From the NCBI RefSeq assembly GCF_025517535.1, contig NZ_JAOPKC010000004.1:62001-126000 (forward strand): DNA of 64,000 nucleotides, given 5' to 3'. Positions 6,976-14,445 of the stretch are shown piece after piece. This DNA is from Halapricum hydrolyticum (GTDB taxonomy: Archaea > Halobacteriota > Halobacteria > Halobacteriales > Haloarculaceae). Numbering within the stretch: position 1 is the stretch's first letter; every line of letters begins with the position of its first letter. The position numbers were made by a program, and so were the translations under genes. The notes below the pieces were generated by a model. It was given only the letters and a program-made list of their open reading frames with translations, was not told the DNA's origin and made no database searches.

Positions 6976-8340
6976 ATGGGGCTGCTCGACGCGATCAAGT
7001 CGGTACTCGGAGCGCGCGAGACGTCCGAATCGGAATCGTCGACAGCCGACGACACGCCGCAGGCGTCGGACACACCCGCTGGCACCGCTAGCGACGCTGA
7101 ACCCGACACCGAGGCGTCTTCCGGTGCCGAGACAGACGTGGCCGAGTCGACCGCGGCTGGATCCCAGTCCCCGGAGACGAGCGGGGCCGATCTGACGGAA
7201 CCCGACTCGTCTCCGGATAGCTCAGGCTCCGGGTCGGCTGAGATGGCTGCCAGTGGCACGAGTGATGCGGCCGCCGAGGATGCGAGTGACAGGGAATCCG
7301 GGTTCGATCATCTGACGACCGAGCCGGTCGAGGATGGGCCGGACATGGCGGACGACGCTGCCGAGTTGATTACCGAAGCCGAAATGGACGACACCGACGC
7401 GGGCGAGGACGACATTCAGGGTACCGGGACGATCCCGGAAGACGACCCCCGCGTCGAGTTCGTCGACGCGGCGACCGAACTGGTGGAGTTCTGGGGCGAG
7501 TACGAGCTGGATTTCTCGCTCTCGTCGCTCGCCCGCCTGGACGACCTCGTCGCGGAGCAGTGGGACGCCGACCGCTTCGAGGACGTCGAATTCGGGGACG
7601 ACAGCTACGACGCGAAGGTGTACACCGAGACGGCAACCCAGCTCGGCAGCTATTTCGGCGAGGTGCTGGTCCGCCAGCACGACAGCACCTGGCAGCGAGA
7701 GACCAGCACCGGCTGGACGGTCAGCGTCCCCTCCGGACCCGACAGCGAGGCCGCCGGAGCGACGGTGTCGGTCTTTCAGGTCGCCGAGGACTGTCTGACC
7801 GGCGAATCGACGTTCACGGGTATGCACGACGCTCTGGCCGACCGGCTCAACCTCTCGGGCCGGGCCGGCGACGGCGACACACCCGTCGATCTCGACCGGG
7901 CGGACATCGAGACCGTCGCGTCTGACGCCGAGATCGAGGACGCCGCCGAGCGCCTGCGGAACGGGGCCGAAGACCTCGCCGAGCGCTGGCCCGACTACGA
8001 TCTGGACTTCTCCGTCGACTCTCTGGAGCGGCTGGATCGCCTGCTCGAAGCGGAGCTCGATCGCGATCGGTTCGAGAACGTCGAACTGGGAGACGAATCC
8101 GACCGGGAGTCGATGTTACTGACCGCCCACGTCGTCGGCGTCGCCGGCTATCTCGCCGAGGTGTTACGACGCCAGCGCGACGCCGACTGGGCCGAGCAGG
8201 GACGGATGGTGCTGATCGTCGCACACAACGACTCCCGGACCCGGATCGACCCGATCGAAGTTGCGATCGCTGCCGTCCGCGGGAGCGGCTCGCTCGCCGC
8301 TTCCGTGCCGGATGTCAGTCACGACGATGGACTCGTCTGA
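6976..8340 (+). CDS. Acidic two-repeat protein of unknown function
   Basis: Start ATG 6976 (MGLLDAIKSVLGARETSES) gives 454 residues; the frame upstream is open only as antisense to neighbours. Residues 1-150 are a disordered, Asp/Glu/Ser/Thr-rich linker after a short amphipathic N-terminal helix. Two similar domains follow. The first (about 155-290) has FWGEYELDFSLSSLARLDDL and DADRFEDVEFGDDS; the second (about 315-440) has RWPDYDLDFSVDSLERLDRL and DRDRFENVELGDES. The domains are thus an internal duplication, with a shared GSYFGEVLVRQHDSTW / AGYLAEVLRRQRDADW segment. No enzyme motif is visible. It converges on the DUF5806 gene across a repeat-containing gap. Confidence 0.85.
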   Translation: MGLLDAIKSVLGARETSESESSTADDTPQASDTPAGTASDAEPDTEASSGAETDVAESTAAGSQSPETSGADLTEPDSSPDSSGSGSAEMAASGTSDAAAEDASDRESGFDHLTTEPVEDGPDMADDAAELITEAEMDDTDAGEDDIQGTGTIPEDDPRVEFVDAATELVEFWGEYELDFSLSSLARLDDLVAEQWDADRFEDVEFGDDSYDAKVYTETATQLGSYFGEVLVRQHDSTWQRETSTGWTVSVPSGPDSEAAGATVSVFQVAEDCLTGESTFTGMHDALADRLNLSGRAGDGDTPVDLDRADIETVASDAEIEDAAERLRNGAEDLAERWPDYDLDFSVDSLERLDRLLEAELDRDRFENVELGDESDRESMLLTAHVVGVAGYLAEVLRRQRDADWAEQGRMVLIVAHNDSRTRIDPIEVAIAAVRGSGSLAASVPDVSHDDGLV

Positions 8341-8399
8341 GCGGCGGCGACGACCGTCTCACGTTTTCCCGCTCCACTCGGCAGTGGACGACGTCTCAC

Positions 8400-8578
8400 T
8401 CTCCCGCTCCTGTCGGCAGGAGACTAGGTGTTCGGCCACGAGGGCCTCACTGGCTCGCGGGTCACGTTCGTTTCCCCGCTTGCTCGAACCGAGGACTCAC
8501 TTCGCTCGTCCTCGCTGGCCTAGTCTCCCGCTCCTGTCGGCAGGAGACTAGGTGTTCGGCCACGAGGGCCTCACTGGC
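8400..8578. repeat. 55-bp direct repeat (two copies) containing nested hairpins
   Basis: Bases 8400-8454 and 8524-8578 are identical over 55 bases, 124 bases apart. Each copy holds the hairpin CTCCTG-TCGG-CAGGAG, and in the second copy the outer arms CTAGTCTCC and GGAGACTAG also pair. The second copy ends exactly at the stop codon of the minus-strand gene at 8579. The gap lies between two convergent genes, so a duplicated transcription-termination region is a fair reading. Confidence 0.8.
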
Positions 8579-9217
8579 CTACTCTCCTGCCTCGAACTCG
8601 TGCCCACATTCCGGACACGTCACCTCGTCGTGGCGCAACGCCGTCGAGTGCTCGCGGACGTCACGCATGACACTCGAGATCCGGTCTTCGGCCTCGAGTT
8701 CGTCTTCGACGGCCAGGTCGACGCCCTCGACCTCCAGCAGGAACTTCGCGACCTCGGTCGCCTCGTACATGACGTCGTCCAGCTCCTCGGCAGTGAAGAA
8801 GTCACACATCGCCCCGTAGAGGAAGGTCGCGCCGGCCTTGCGGACCTTCTCCTCGAACGAAGCGCGGGCCTGATTGACCGCCTGCGGCGAGTAGGTGTCC
8901 GTCATAAAGGGAACCAGCTCGGGCAAGTTCTCTCCGATTTTCGTCATCTCGACGCCGGTCTCGGTCCGGAAGTCGGCACAGAGTCGGGCGATCGCCCACT
9001 CGCGGGCCGTGATGTAGGTCCGATCGCGCAGGAAATCGTTCGCGCGCTCGTAGGTCGACCCGTCGATCTTCTTGAACCGATCGTACTTCTGGACGTCTTC
9101 GGGAACGTCGTCTCCAGCCGACGACGCGTCTGTTTCGACTGGCGACGCGTCTATCCCGGCCGTCGAGTCGGCGTCGTCCGGGACGTCGTCTTCGTCCCCG
9201 GCAGGCGTGTCTGTCAT
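8579..9217 (-). CDS. DUF5806-type haloarchaeal protein
   Basis: A 212-residue protein starting MTDTPAGDEDDVPDDADSTA, with an acidic disordered first 45 residues. The conserved helical core begins QKYDRFKKIDGSTYERANDF and contains ITAREWAIARLCADFRTETG and VEMTKIGENLPELVPF. The C-terminus CPECGHEFEAGE is half of a zinc ribbon. It matches a family conserved in haloarchaea and named only as DUF5806. Cytoplasmic. Function is unknown; the regular helix plan and the Cys pair would allow nucleic-acid or protein binding, which I only infer. Confidence 0.8.
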   Translation of the reverse strand: MTDTPAGDEDDVPDDADSTAGIDASPVETDASSAGDDVPEDVQKYDRFKKIDGSTYERANDFLRDRTYITAREWAIARLCADFRTETGVEMTKIGENLPELVPFMTDTYSPQAVNQARASFEEKVRKAGATFLYGAMCDFFTAEELDDVMYEATEVAKFLLEVEGVDLAVEDELEAEDRISSVMRDVREHSTALRHDEVTCPECGHEFEAGE

Positions 9218-9318
9218 AGACGACAGTGTGGTCGCCCCCGCGAAAAAGCGTGTCGCCGTCCGTATCGTGGCTCCGACGATCCCCGGTGCTTAACCTCCCG
9301 GCCCTCGTGGGTGGCCGT

Positions 9319-9687
9319 ATGAACGTGCTGCTGGGCCACGACGGCAGCGAAGGATCCTGGGACGCCTTCCACCAGACGCTCGAGCGGGCGGCGGTCGCCG
9401 GCGACGACGTGACGATCGCGATATACGACGACACAGCGGTCGACGCGACACCGGAAGAGATCGAACAGCAGGTCGAATCGGAACTCGACGCGTACGAGGT
9501 CGACGTCGAGATTCGCCACATCGACGGCCACGTCGGCGGGATGCTCGTCGAGATGGTCGACAGCGAGAACTTCGACCGACTGGTGATCTCCGGCGGGAAG
9601 CGGAGTACGCTCGGCAAGATCCGACTCGGGAGCGTCGCCGAGTTCGTCGTCCTCAATTCCGAAACTCCGGTGACTCTCGTTCGATGA
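9319..9687 (+). CDS. Universal stress protein (UspA family), ATP-loop type
   Basis: A 122-residue single Usp domain from ATG 9319 (MNVLLGHDGSEGSWDAFHQT). The nucleotide-binding loop reads SGGKRSTLGKIRLGSVAEFV, fitting the family pattern G-x2-G-x9-G(S/T) with the first Gly region SGGK, so ATP binding is plausible. The central part is shorter than in most Usp proteins (about 140 residues). Its stop overlaps the start of the GNAT gene by four bases (ATGA), so the two are co-translated; Usp-GNAT pairs are often tied to acetylation or stress signalling, but the target here is unknown. Confidence 0.88.
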   Translation: MNVLLGHDGSEGSWDAFHQTLERAAVAGDDVTIAIYDDTAVDATPEEIEQQVESELDAYEVDVEIRHIDGHVGGMLVEMVDSENFDRLVISGGKRSTLGKIRLGSVAEFVVLNSETPVTLVR

Positions 9688-10214
9688 CTGTCAATCGAAC
9701 CTACCCCGACGAACCGGCCGGTACGTTCCCGCGGCCCTCGCGGACGATCACCGACAAAGAGGGTCGGGAGATCCAGATCCGGGCCACCGAACCCGACGAT
9801 CGAGATGCGCTCGTCGAGATGTACACGGCGTTCGACCCGTCCGACCGTGCCCAGGGGATCCCGCCGGTCAAAGAGTACGCCATCGACAACTGGCTCGATA
9901 CAGTGCTGGCCGAGGACTGTCTGAACGTCATCGCCTGGGACGGCGAGGAGGCCGTCGGACACTCGATGCTCGTGCCGGACAACGCTGACGCCTACGAACT
10001 GGCGATCTTCGTCCTCCACACGTACCAGGGGGCGGGGATCGGAACCGAACTCCTCAAGACGCTCTTGGGGCACGTACAGGAGCACGACATCGAGACGGTC
10101 TGGCTGACCGTCGAGCGGTGGAACGAGCCGGCGATCGAACTGTACAAGAAGGTCGGTTTCGAGGTCTGCGGGGCCGAGAGCTTCGAGATCGAGATGTCGA
10201 TCCGGTTGCGTTAG
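9684..10214 (+). CDS. GNAT family N-acetyltransferase
   Basis: 176 residues. After a linker (MTVNRTYPDEPAGTFPRPSR) the GNAT fold begins IQIRATEPDDRDALVEMY. The acetyl-CoA pyrophosphate loop (motif A) is FVLHTYQGAGIGTELLKTLL with the Q-x-x-G-x-G signature, and motif B has NEPAIELYKKVGFEVCG. The enzyme resembles archaeal Pat-like lysine acetyltransferases more than antibiotic acetyltransferases, and it is coupled to the upstream Usp gene by a four-base overlap. Substrate unassigned. Its stop overlaps the convergent Usp gene's stop. Confidence 0.88.
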   Translation: MTVNRTYPDEPAGTFPRPSRTITDKEGREIQIRATEPDDRDALVEMYTAFDPSDRAQGIPPVKEYAIDNWLDTVLAEDCLNVIAWDGEEAVGHSMLVPDNADAYELAIFVLHTYQGAGIGTELLKTLLGHVQEHDIETVWLTVERWNEPAIELYKKVGFEVCGAESFEIEMSIRLR

Positions 10215-10663
10215 ACCGAGAGCACGGGCTGACTCGCATACGAGAGGACGTACTGGGCGACTTTTCCGAGCATCGCACCCGGGGCGTCACTGATGCTCTC
10301 GCGCGGAACGACGATCAGGTCGGCGTCGATCTCCTCTGCCGCGTCCAGAACGACGTTCACGGGGTGCTGGCTGAGACGCTCCGCGGAGAAGCCGGCGACG
10401 GTCGACTGGGTCGCTTCGATCTTTCCCTCGGGGCTTTTCGTCATCTCGTGGACTGCAGCCATGAATGCTCGGTGTTCGTTAGCCACGGCGTCGGCGTCGA
10501 TCTCGTCTCGCTGGATGGCGCGCGCGACGGAGTCGTCGATGATGTGCAGGATGTGGATGCTCGCCTCGTAGCGCCGGGCGACAGCGACGGCGTATTCGAC
10601 GGCGCGTTCCGCCTCGTCGGTCCCGTCGACGGGCACGAGTACGGTATCGATTTCGACGGCCAT
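10211..10663 (-). CDS. Universal stress protein (UspA family), degenerate nucleotide loop
   Basis: 150 residues from ATG 10663 (MAVEIDTVLVPVDGTDEAER). The Usp fold is clear (VARRYEASIHILHIIDD, then ADLIVVPRES). The glycine loop that binds ATP in the family reads VPRESISDAPGAMLGKVAQY, which keeps only the second half of the G-x2-G-x9-G(S/T) motif, so ATP binding is doubtful. It ends convergent with the GNAT gene, sharing two stop-codon bases. It could pair as a heterodimer with one of the two neighbouring Usp proteins. Confidence 0.87.
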   Translation of the reverse strand: MAVEIDTVLVPVDGTDEAERAVEYAVAVARRYEASIHILHIIDDSVARAIQRDEIDADAVANEHRAFMAAVHEMTKSPEGKIEATQSTVAGFSAERLSQHPVNVVLDAAEEIDADLIVVPRESISDAPGAMLGKVAQYVLSYASQPVLSV

Positions 10664-10735
10664 TGGTAGCGTATCCGTCGGGTGATGGCAAAAAGCCACC
10701 GAGGTACGAAGTCGCTTGCGAGCGTCTCCATCCCA

Positions 10736-10741
10736 TTTATA
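10736..10741 (+). promoter_or_regulatory. TATA box of the third Usp gene
   Basis: TTTATA lies 25-30 bases before ATG 10766, the normal haloarchaeal TATA-to-start distance, so the transcript is probably leaderless. A GC-poor flank precedes it. Confidence 0.6.
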
Positions 10742-10765
10742 CTGTGACCGCCAGTACGTAGACGT

Positions 10766-11230
10766 ATGTTCGAGACAGTCGTGCTCGCGACTGACGGGTC
10801 GGAGAGTGCTTCCCGAGCTGTCACGCTCGCGTTCGACTTCGCCGAGCGGTTCGACGCGACGATCCACGCGCTGTACGTCATCGACGAGACGGAAGTCGAA
10901 ACGTCGCCGGAACGCGTCCGTGGTGAACTCCACGCTGCGCTCGAGGAACGAGGGGAGGAGGCCCTTTCCGAGATCGCGTCCCGGACCGGCGACGTGACGA
11001 CGGCCGTCCGGGAGGGCGATCCAGCGAAGGAGATCTGTGCCTACGCCGAAGACGTGAACGCCGGTCTCATCGTGACGGGCACGCGCGGCCGTCACGGCGA
11101 GCACGCGTTTCTGCTCGGTAGCGTCGCCGAGGCAGTCGTCCGCCGTTCGCCCGTCCCGGTGTTGACAGCGCGGCAACTCGATCCGGATGAGGAGCGAGAC
11201 GTCCCGGTTCCCGGCGGGATGGGGTCCTGA
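10766..11230 (+). CDS. Universal stress protein (UspA family), ATP-loop type
   Basis: 154 residues, starting MFETVVLATDGSESASRAVT. The glycine-rich nucleotide loop is complete: GTRGRHGEHAFLLGSVAEAV, so ATP binding is likely. A proline/acid tail (DPDEERDVPVPGGMGS) follows the fold. A TATA box lies 25 bases upstream of the ATG. The stop is two bases before the start of the DHH phosphoesterase gene, so the two may form an operon. Confidence 0.9.
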   Translation: MFETVVLATDGSESASRAVTLAFDFAERFDATIHALYVIDETEVETSPERVRGELHAALEERGEEALSEIASRTGDVTTAVREGDPAKEICAYAEDVNAGLIVTGTRGRHGEHAFLLGSVAEAVVRRSPVPVLTARQLDPDEERDVPVPGGMGS

Positions 11231-11232
11231 GT

Positions 11233-12297
11233 ATGGACGCCGAACTCATCGACGACGAGTCGCTCTCGCTGGAGCGCAAATCGGTCCTCCCCGGAGAGGG
11301 ATTCTTCCGGCCGGACGATCTCACGCGGACCGAACAAGAACAGGAGGTCGAGGACGCGCTCGAAGGAACCGAACGAGTCGTCATCGCTGATCCTGATGCC
11401 GACGGGCTGGCCTGTGTCGCGCTCGTCCGTGCGGCCCGCGGCAGCGCTGCGCTCGTGCCCGCAAGCCCACACGAACTCCGGCGACGACTCGCATGGACGG
11501 CGGAGTATCTCGATGCCGGGGCCGAAGTGTTTGTCTGTGACCTCTGTCCGGACCAGCCCGCCGACGTCGAGCCACTCGAGACGCTGGCCGAACAGGCAGG
11601 CGAGATCCGCTGGTTCGACCACCACCAGTGGGACGAAGACCTCGCGGAGATCGTCAGGGCCGCCGGCGTCGAACTGGTCGTCGGCGAGTCTGACGAGGAG
11701 TGCTCGGCTGACGTCGCGTTACGCGAACTCGATCACGAATTCGAGCAGTCGCTAGTCGAACTGGTCGAGGTCACGCGCGATCACGACCTCTGGATCCGTG
11801 AGGATCCCAGAAGCGACGATCTGGCGGACTTCTCACACTGGAGCGAACCCGAGGCGTACCTCGACGTCGTCGTCGAACACGGTGCCGACCTGCCGCCCGA
11901 TGTCGAGGATTTCCTGGAGGAGAAACGCGTCGAGAAAGAGGCACTCATCGAGAAGGCGATCGAGCGCGCCCAGCTACGGGAAATCGGTCCCTGGACCGTC
12001 GGCGTGACCTACGGTCGCTGTTCGCAAAACGAGGTCGCAGAGGCCCTGCGAGAGCGGGGGGCTGACGCCGCCGTAATCGTCAAGCCCGCAGGGAGCGCGA
12101 GCCTGCGCGGGACGGAGTCGTTCGAGCGGTGTCACGAGGTCGCCGAACAGGTCAACGGCGGCGGCCACCCGCGCGCGGCGGGCTGTAAACCCGACGTGTA
12201 CGACGACATGCTCGATTATGCACACCACTGGACGACGCAGGGCGCGGTGGCGAAACGGGCGATAATCGATGCGTTCTGGCGGATTGCAGAGGAGTAG
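11233..12297 (+). CDS. DHH/RecJ-like phosphoesterase
   Basis: A 354-residue DHH-family protein. Motif I is VVIADPDADGLACVALV (about 49-65), and the DHH motif is IRWFDHHQWDEDLAE (about 124-138). The C-terminal DHHA1-type domain carries EQVNGGGHPRAAGCKPDV. These are the Mn-binding and substrate loops of RecJ-type exonucleases and oligonucleotide phosphodiesterases. Haloarchaea have several such paralogues, some in complex with GINS or acting in repair; which role this one fills is not clear. It starts two bases after the upstream Usp gene. A diverged second copy of its final 17 codons lies 148 bases downstream (12392-12448). Confidence 0.87.
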   Translation: MDAELIDDESLSLERKSVLPGEGFFRPDDLTRTEQEQEVEDALEGTERVVIADPDADGLACVALVRAARGSAALVPASPHELRRRLAWTAEYLDAGAEVFVCDLCPDQPADVEPLETLAEQAGEIRWFDHHQWDEDLAEIVRAAGVELVVGESDEECSADVALRELDHEFEQSLVELVEVTRDHDLWIREDPRSDDLADFSHWSEPEAYLDVVVEHGADLPPDVEDFLEEKRVEKEALIEKAIERAQLREIGPWTVGVTYGRCSQNEVAEALRERGADAAVIVKPAGSASLRGTESFERCHEVAEQVNGGGHPRAAGCKPDVYDDMLDYAHHWTTQGAVAKRAIIDAFWRIAEE

Positions 12298-12320
12298 CAT
12301 CCGCGAGCGAAGCGAGCGGT

Positions 12321-12392
12321 CTTTTTCCCAAGTTTTTGTCGTGAGTGGTACCCGCAGGGCCGACGGCCCGAGGATACCCGAACGGGAAAAAG
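12321..12392. repeat. Inverted repeat between the two DHH gene ends
   Basis: ctttttccc (12321-12329) and gggaaaaag (12384-12392) form a perfect 9-bp inverted repeat enclosing 54 bases that include a GGGCC-gac-GGCCC hairpin. The structure separates the true gene end from the duplicated end, and may act as a terminator or mark an inserted segment. Confidence 0.6.
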
Positions 12393-12448
12393 CTGTGGGG
12401 AAACGGGCGATCATCGACGCGTTCCGGTGGATCGCCGAGGAGGACTAG
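12392..12448 (+). pseudogene. Duplicated 3' end of the DHH phosphoesterase gene
   Basis: This segment reads AVGKRAIIDAFRWIAEED then TAG, against AVAKRAIIDAFWRIAEE at the true gene end (12244-12297). The match is about 84 percent at DNA level over 51 bases by eye, with substitutions mostly at third positions. No start codon or upstream part of a second gene is present. It looks like what remains after a paralogous or foreign allele recombined with the gene. Confidence 0.75.
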
Positions 12449-12449
12449 A

Positions 12450-12779
12450 TCAATCGGACTGAAACTGCCTGACGCGGTAGTAGACGTACCCGCCGAGGAT
12501 CAGGCCGGCCAGGGTGAGCTGCGCCCCGAGCGCCCACTGCTTTTGGAAGACGATGAACATGATCCCGAGACTGGCAGCCATGAGTGCGACGTTCGCGAGA
12601 GCGGCGAGCCACCAGAACAGTCCGCGGACCTCCGGATCGACCGCGTCGCTCTCTGGTGGATCAGGTGCACTGGGCACCTCGGGCCCGAGTGAATCCGTGT
12701 CGAACCCGCCGGGCCCGAGCGAGTCCGGGTCGAACTCGTCGGGTTCGTGTGGTGACTTCTCGTCGGACCCGTCGAGCAT
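12450..12779 (-). CDS. Small membrane protein with acidic N-terminus (DUF7322-like)
   Basis: 109 residues. The first 55 are Asp/Pro/Glu/Ser-rich with a short repeated phrase (DPDSLGPGGFDTDSLGPE). Two transmembrane helices follow (about 57-77 LFWWLAALANVALMAASLG and 84-103 ALGAQLTLAGLILGGYVYY), ending YRVRQFQSD. The plan matches a haloarchaeal two-TM family without known function. It converges on the DHH-gene duplicated end with a one-base gap. Confidence 0.75.
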   Translation of the reverse strand: MLDGSDEKSPHEPDEFDPDSLGPGGFDTDSLGPEVPSAPDPPESDAVDPEVRGLFWWLAALANVALMAASLGIMFIVFQKQWALGAQLTLAGLILGGYVYYRVRQFQSD

Positions 12780-12837
12780 ACCTCGTGGTTCGTGAAGGGG
12801 GCCGAAAAACGTTCCGTGGTGGATCAGCGGGCGTGAA

Positions 12838-12960
12838 CTACCCCTGCCTACTCGCCGCCGTTGGCGACTCCTTGAGGCAGGGGCTTCCTGCTTCCACGAC
12901 GCGCTTTGCAGGAACGACCGCAGTTCCCGTAGGGAGCGCAGTCTCCACAGGCGTTAATTC
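12838..12960 (-). ncRNA. Putative omega-RNA region at the TnpB right end
   Basis: Minus-strand transcription through the tnpB 3' end would yield a perfect 9-bp stem, CCCCTGCCT/AGGCAGGGG (12841-12849 and 12875-12883), with an inner stem TCGCC/GGCGA. This is the place and shape expected of the guide-RNA scaffold end in TnpB elements. Boundaries are approximate, and the guide would be read from DNA beyond 12838. Expression is not shown by sequence. Confidence 0.5.
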
Positions 12961-14097
12961 GGAGTGAGCCACTCCTATGTCGGTGAGTCCGCGAGAAAGA
13001 ACGTTCCACGCCGCGTTTGCGTCTCTGTCCGCCTCGAACCGACAGGCCGGACAGGAGTGCTCACGCACCCACAGCGGCTTGTCTGTTTTGACGCCACATG
13101 ACGCACATTCCTTGGTCGTGTCTTCTGGGTCAACCGCCACGAAGTGCGTGCCTTCGCGCTTACACTTGTATTCGAGTAGATCGGTGAAGGTGTCCCACGC
13201 CGCAGACGCGGTGTTGCGGCTGTTGCCCGGCGATTCCAGTATCCCTTTCACGTCGAGGTCTTCGACCGCCACCAGGTTGTACTCCCGAGCGTAGTAGTTC
13301 GAGAGTTTGTGGAGGAAGTCACGCCGCTTGCGCTTGATTTGCTGGTGGCATTCTGCAACACGCCGACGTTGCTTCTCCCAGTTGTTCGACCCATGCTCTT
13401 TGCGCGAGAGCTTCCGTTGCTCTCGTTCAAGCCTGTCGCGTTCGTCCGCGAGGTCGAGTGAACCAACTGCTGTGCCGTCTGTATCGTGGGCATACTTCAG
13501 AATGCCCACGTCGATGCCGACCATCTCATCGGCGTCAATCTCCGCCAGCGACGGTTTGGACGGTTCCTCCTTGTCGTCGACGGCGAAAGAGGCGTACCAC
13601 TCACCAGTCGGTTCTTTCTTGAGCGTGACTTCTTTGATAGTTTCACCATCTGGGATGTCTCGGTGGCACTCAATGGGGATATCCGCGAGTTTCGAGAGTG
13701 AGAGCACAGTCTGGCCGTTCTTCTTGTCGAACTCGAAGCCAGACTGGACGTAGGTGAAACTGCGGAAGTCTCTGGGTGCCTTCCAGTTGAGACTGCCGAC
13801 GTTGTAGCCCTTCTCTTTCAGTTCAGAGAGGGCTTTGATACTGTCCTCGATCCGCATGACTGCGGCCTGTGCAACCGTTGAGTACAGGTCGTTCAACTCG
13901 TCCCACCAGTCTTTGAGGTCGGTGAGTTGATCGCGGACTTGTCGCACCCGTTGATTGAGCGTTCCATCGGACTCTGGAATCTTATTAAACTCCCTGAGAG
14001 CGTGGTTGTAGAGTTGCCTACAGGTATCTCTATGGTAATCCAACAGCTCACGCTGTTTGGCGGTTGGCTTGAGCCGGAACCTGTAGGCGTGGTGCAT
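12838..14097 (-). CDS. tnpB: RNA-guided endonuclease TnpB (IS1341-type, IS200/IS605 family)
   Basis: A 419-residue TnpB. The N-terminus MHHAYRFRLKPTAKQRELLD is typical of the family. The RuvC-like catalytic triad is intact: Asp196 in VGIDVGILKYA, Glu279 in LVAVEDLDVKGI, and Asp359 in ADRDANAAWNVLSRG. The zinc finger has Cys331/334 (CASCG) and Cys349/352 (CPAC). TnpB cuts DNA guided by an omega-RNA transcribed from the right end of its element; in haloarchaea sense RNAs overlapping the tnpB 3' end are known. No TnpA transposase is present, so the element cannot move alone. A small RHH gene precedes it by six bases. A strong hairpin lies at its 3' end. Confidence 0.95.
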   Translation of the reverse strand: MHHAYRFRLKPTAKQRELLDYHRDTCRQLYNHALREFNKIPESDGTLNQRVRQVRDQLTDLKDWWDELNDLYSTVAQAAVMRIEDSIKALSELKEKGYNVGSLNWKAPRDFRSFTYVQSGFEFDKKNGQTVLSLSKLADIPIECHRDIPDGETIKEVTLKKEPTGEWYASFAVDDKEEPSKPSLAEIDADEMVGIDVGILKYAHDTDGTAVGSLDLADERDRLEREQRKLSRKEHGSNNWEKQRRRVAECHQQIKRKRRDFLHKLSNYYAREYNLVAVEDLDVKGILESPGNSRNTASAAWDTFTDLLEYKCKREGTHFVAVDPEDTTKECASCGVKTDKPLWVREHSCPACRFEADRDANAAWNVLSRGLTDIGVAHSELTPVETALPTGTAVVPAKRVVEAGSPCLKESPTAASRQG

Positions 14098-14103
14098 CAG
14101 TGA

Positions 14104-14223
14104 TCACTCACGTTGTTCGATAAGTTCATCCAGTTTCTCTTGAACGAATGAGGAGAGGTTCAAGTGGTTCTCCTCGACCCACTCGGCTTGATCTTCACGG
14201 ATTGTGATGTTCTTCCGTTCCAC
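14104..14223 (-). CDS. Small ribbon-helix-helix protein paired with TnpB
   Basis: A 39-residue protein from GTG 14223: (M)ERKNITIREDQAEWVEEN then HLNLSSFVQEKLDELIEQRE. A short basic strand followed by two helices is the ribbon-helix-helix plan. The frame is open further upstream but that part is of low quality (hydrophobic, His-rich) and lacks an RBS or TATA signal. It ends six bases before tnpB, so the two are surely co-transcribed. RHH proteins usually bind DNA as dimers and often repress their own operon; regulation of TnpB or its guide RNA is my inference. Confidence 0.7.
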   Translation of the reverse strand: MERKNITIREDQAEWVEENHLNLSSFVQEKLDELIEQRE

Positions 14224-14309
14224 GGTGTGTACTATGCGCGTTATGTGTGTAAGTGTATCGGAACGGTGGGCCTGTGGGCCAGCAACAGGAAGGTGCAAAA
14301 AGACGAAGA

Positions 14310-14430
14310 CGGCGTGGACGAATCGCGCCGCGATTCGTTCGCCCACCAGAAATCGAAGATTTCTGGGGACGCTGTATCCCCGCCCTACTCGCTCCCGTTG
14401 GTCGCTCCTTGAGGACGGGGGCTTAGCGCC
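14310..14430 (-). mobile_element. Orphan TnpB-type right end (hairpin cluster)
   Basis: Three hairpins in a row: GAATCGCG-c-CGCGATTC near 14320, CCAGAAATC-gaa-GATTTCTGG (14346-14366), and CCCCGCCCT...AGGACGGGG (14378-14386 with 14412-14420, one mismatch). The last one, loop included (actcgctcccgttggtcgct), is similar in sequence, layout and orientation to the right-end hairpin of the complete tnpB element at 12841-12883. No tnpB coding sequence adjoins it. It appears to be the leftover right end of an older element. Confidence 0.65.
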
Positions 14431-14445
14431 TGCATTCAGCTAATT

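Larger units (their letters stand above)
12838..14223 (-). mobile_element. IS1341-type element (RHH protein + TnpB, no TnpA)
   Basis: The unit comprises the 39-residue RHH gene, tnpB and the right-end hairpin at 12841-12883. The exact termini cannot be set by eye because IS200/IS605 elements have no inverted ends or target duplications. A second, related right-end hairpin sits just outside the left side (14378-14420), so this element may have inserted next to an older one. Confidence 0.75.

Noticed and set aside
8400..8578. CRISPR-like array
   Set aside because: Only two copies with one spacer and no cas genes in the window; no CRISPR array is seen anywhere.
9319..11230. Toxin-antitoxin or defence cluster
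   Set aside because: The genes are universal stress proteins and an acetyltransferase with normal codon use; no defence motifs.
12838..14223. Cas12-type CRISPR effector
   Set aside because: Length, layout and lack of CRISPR repeats fit TnpB of an IS1341-type element.
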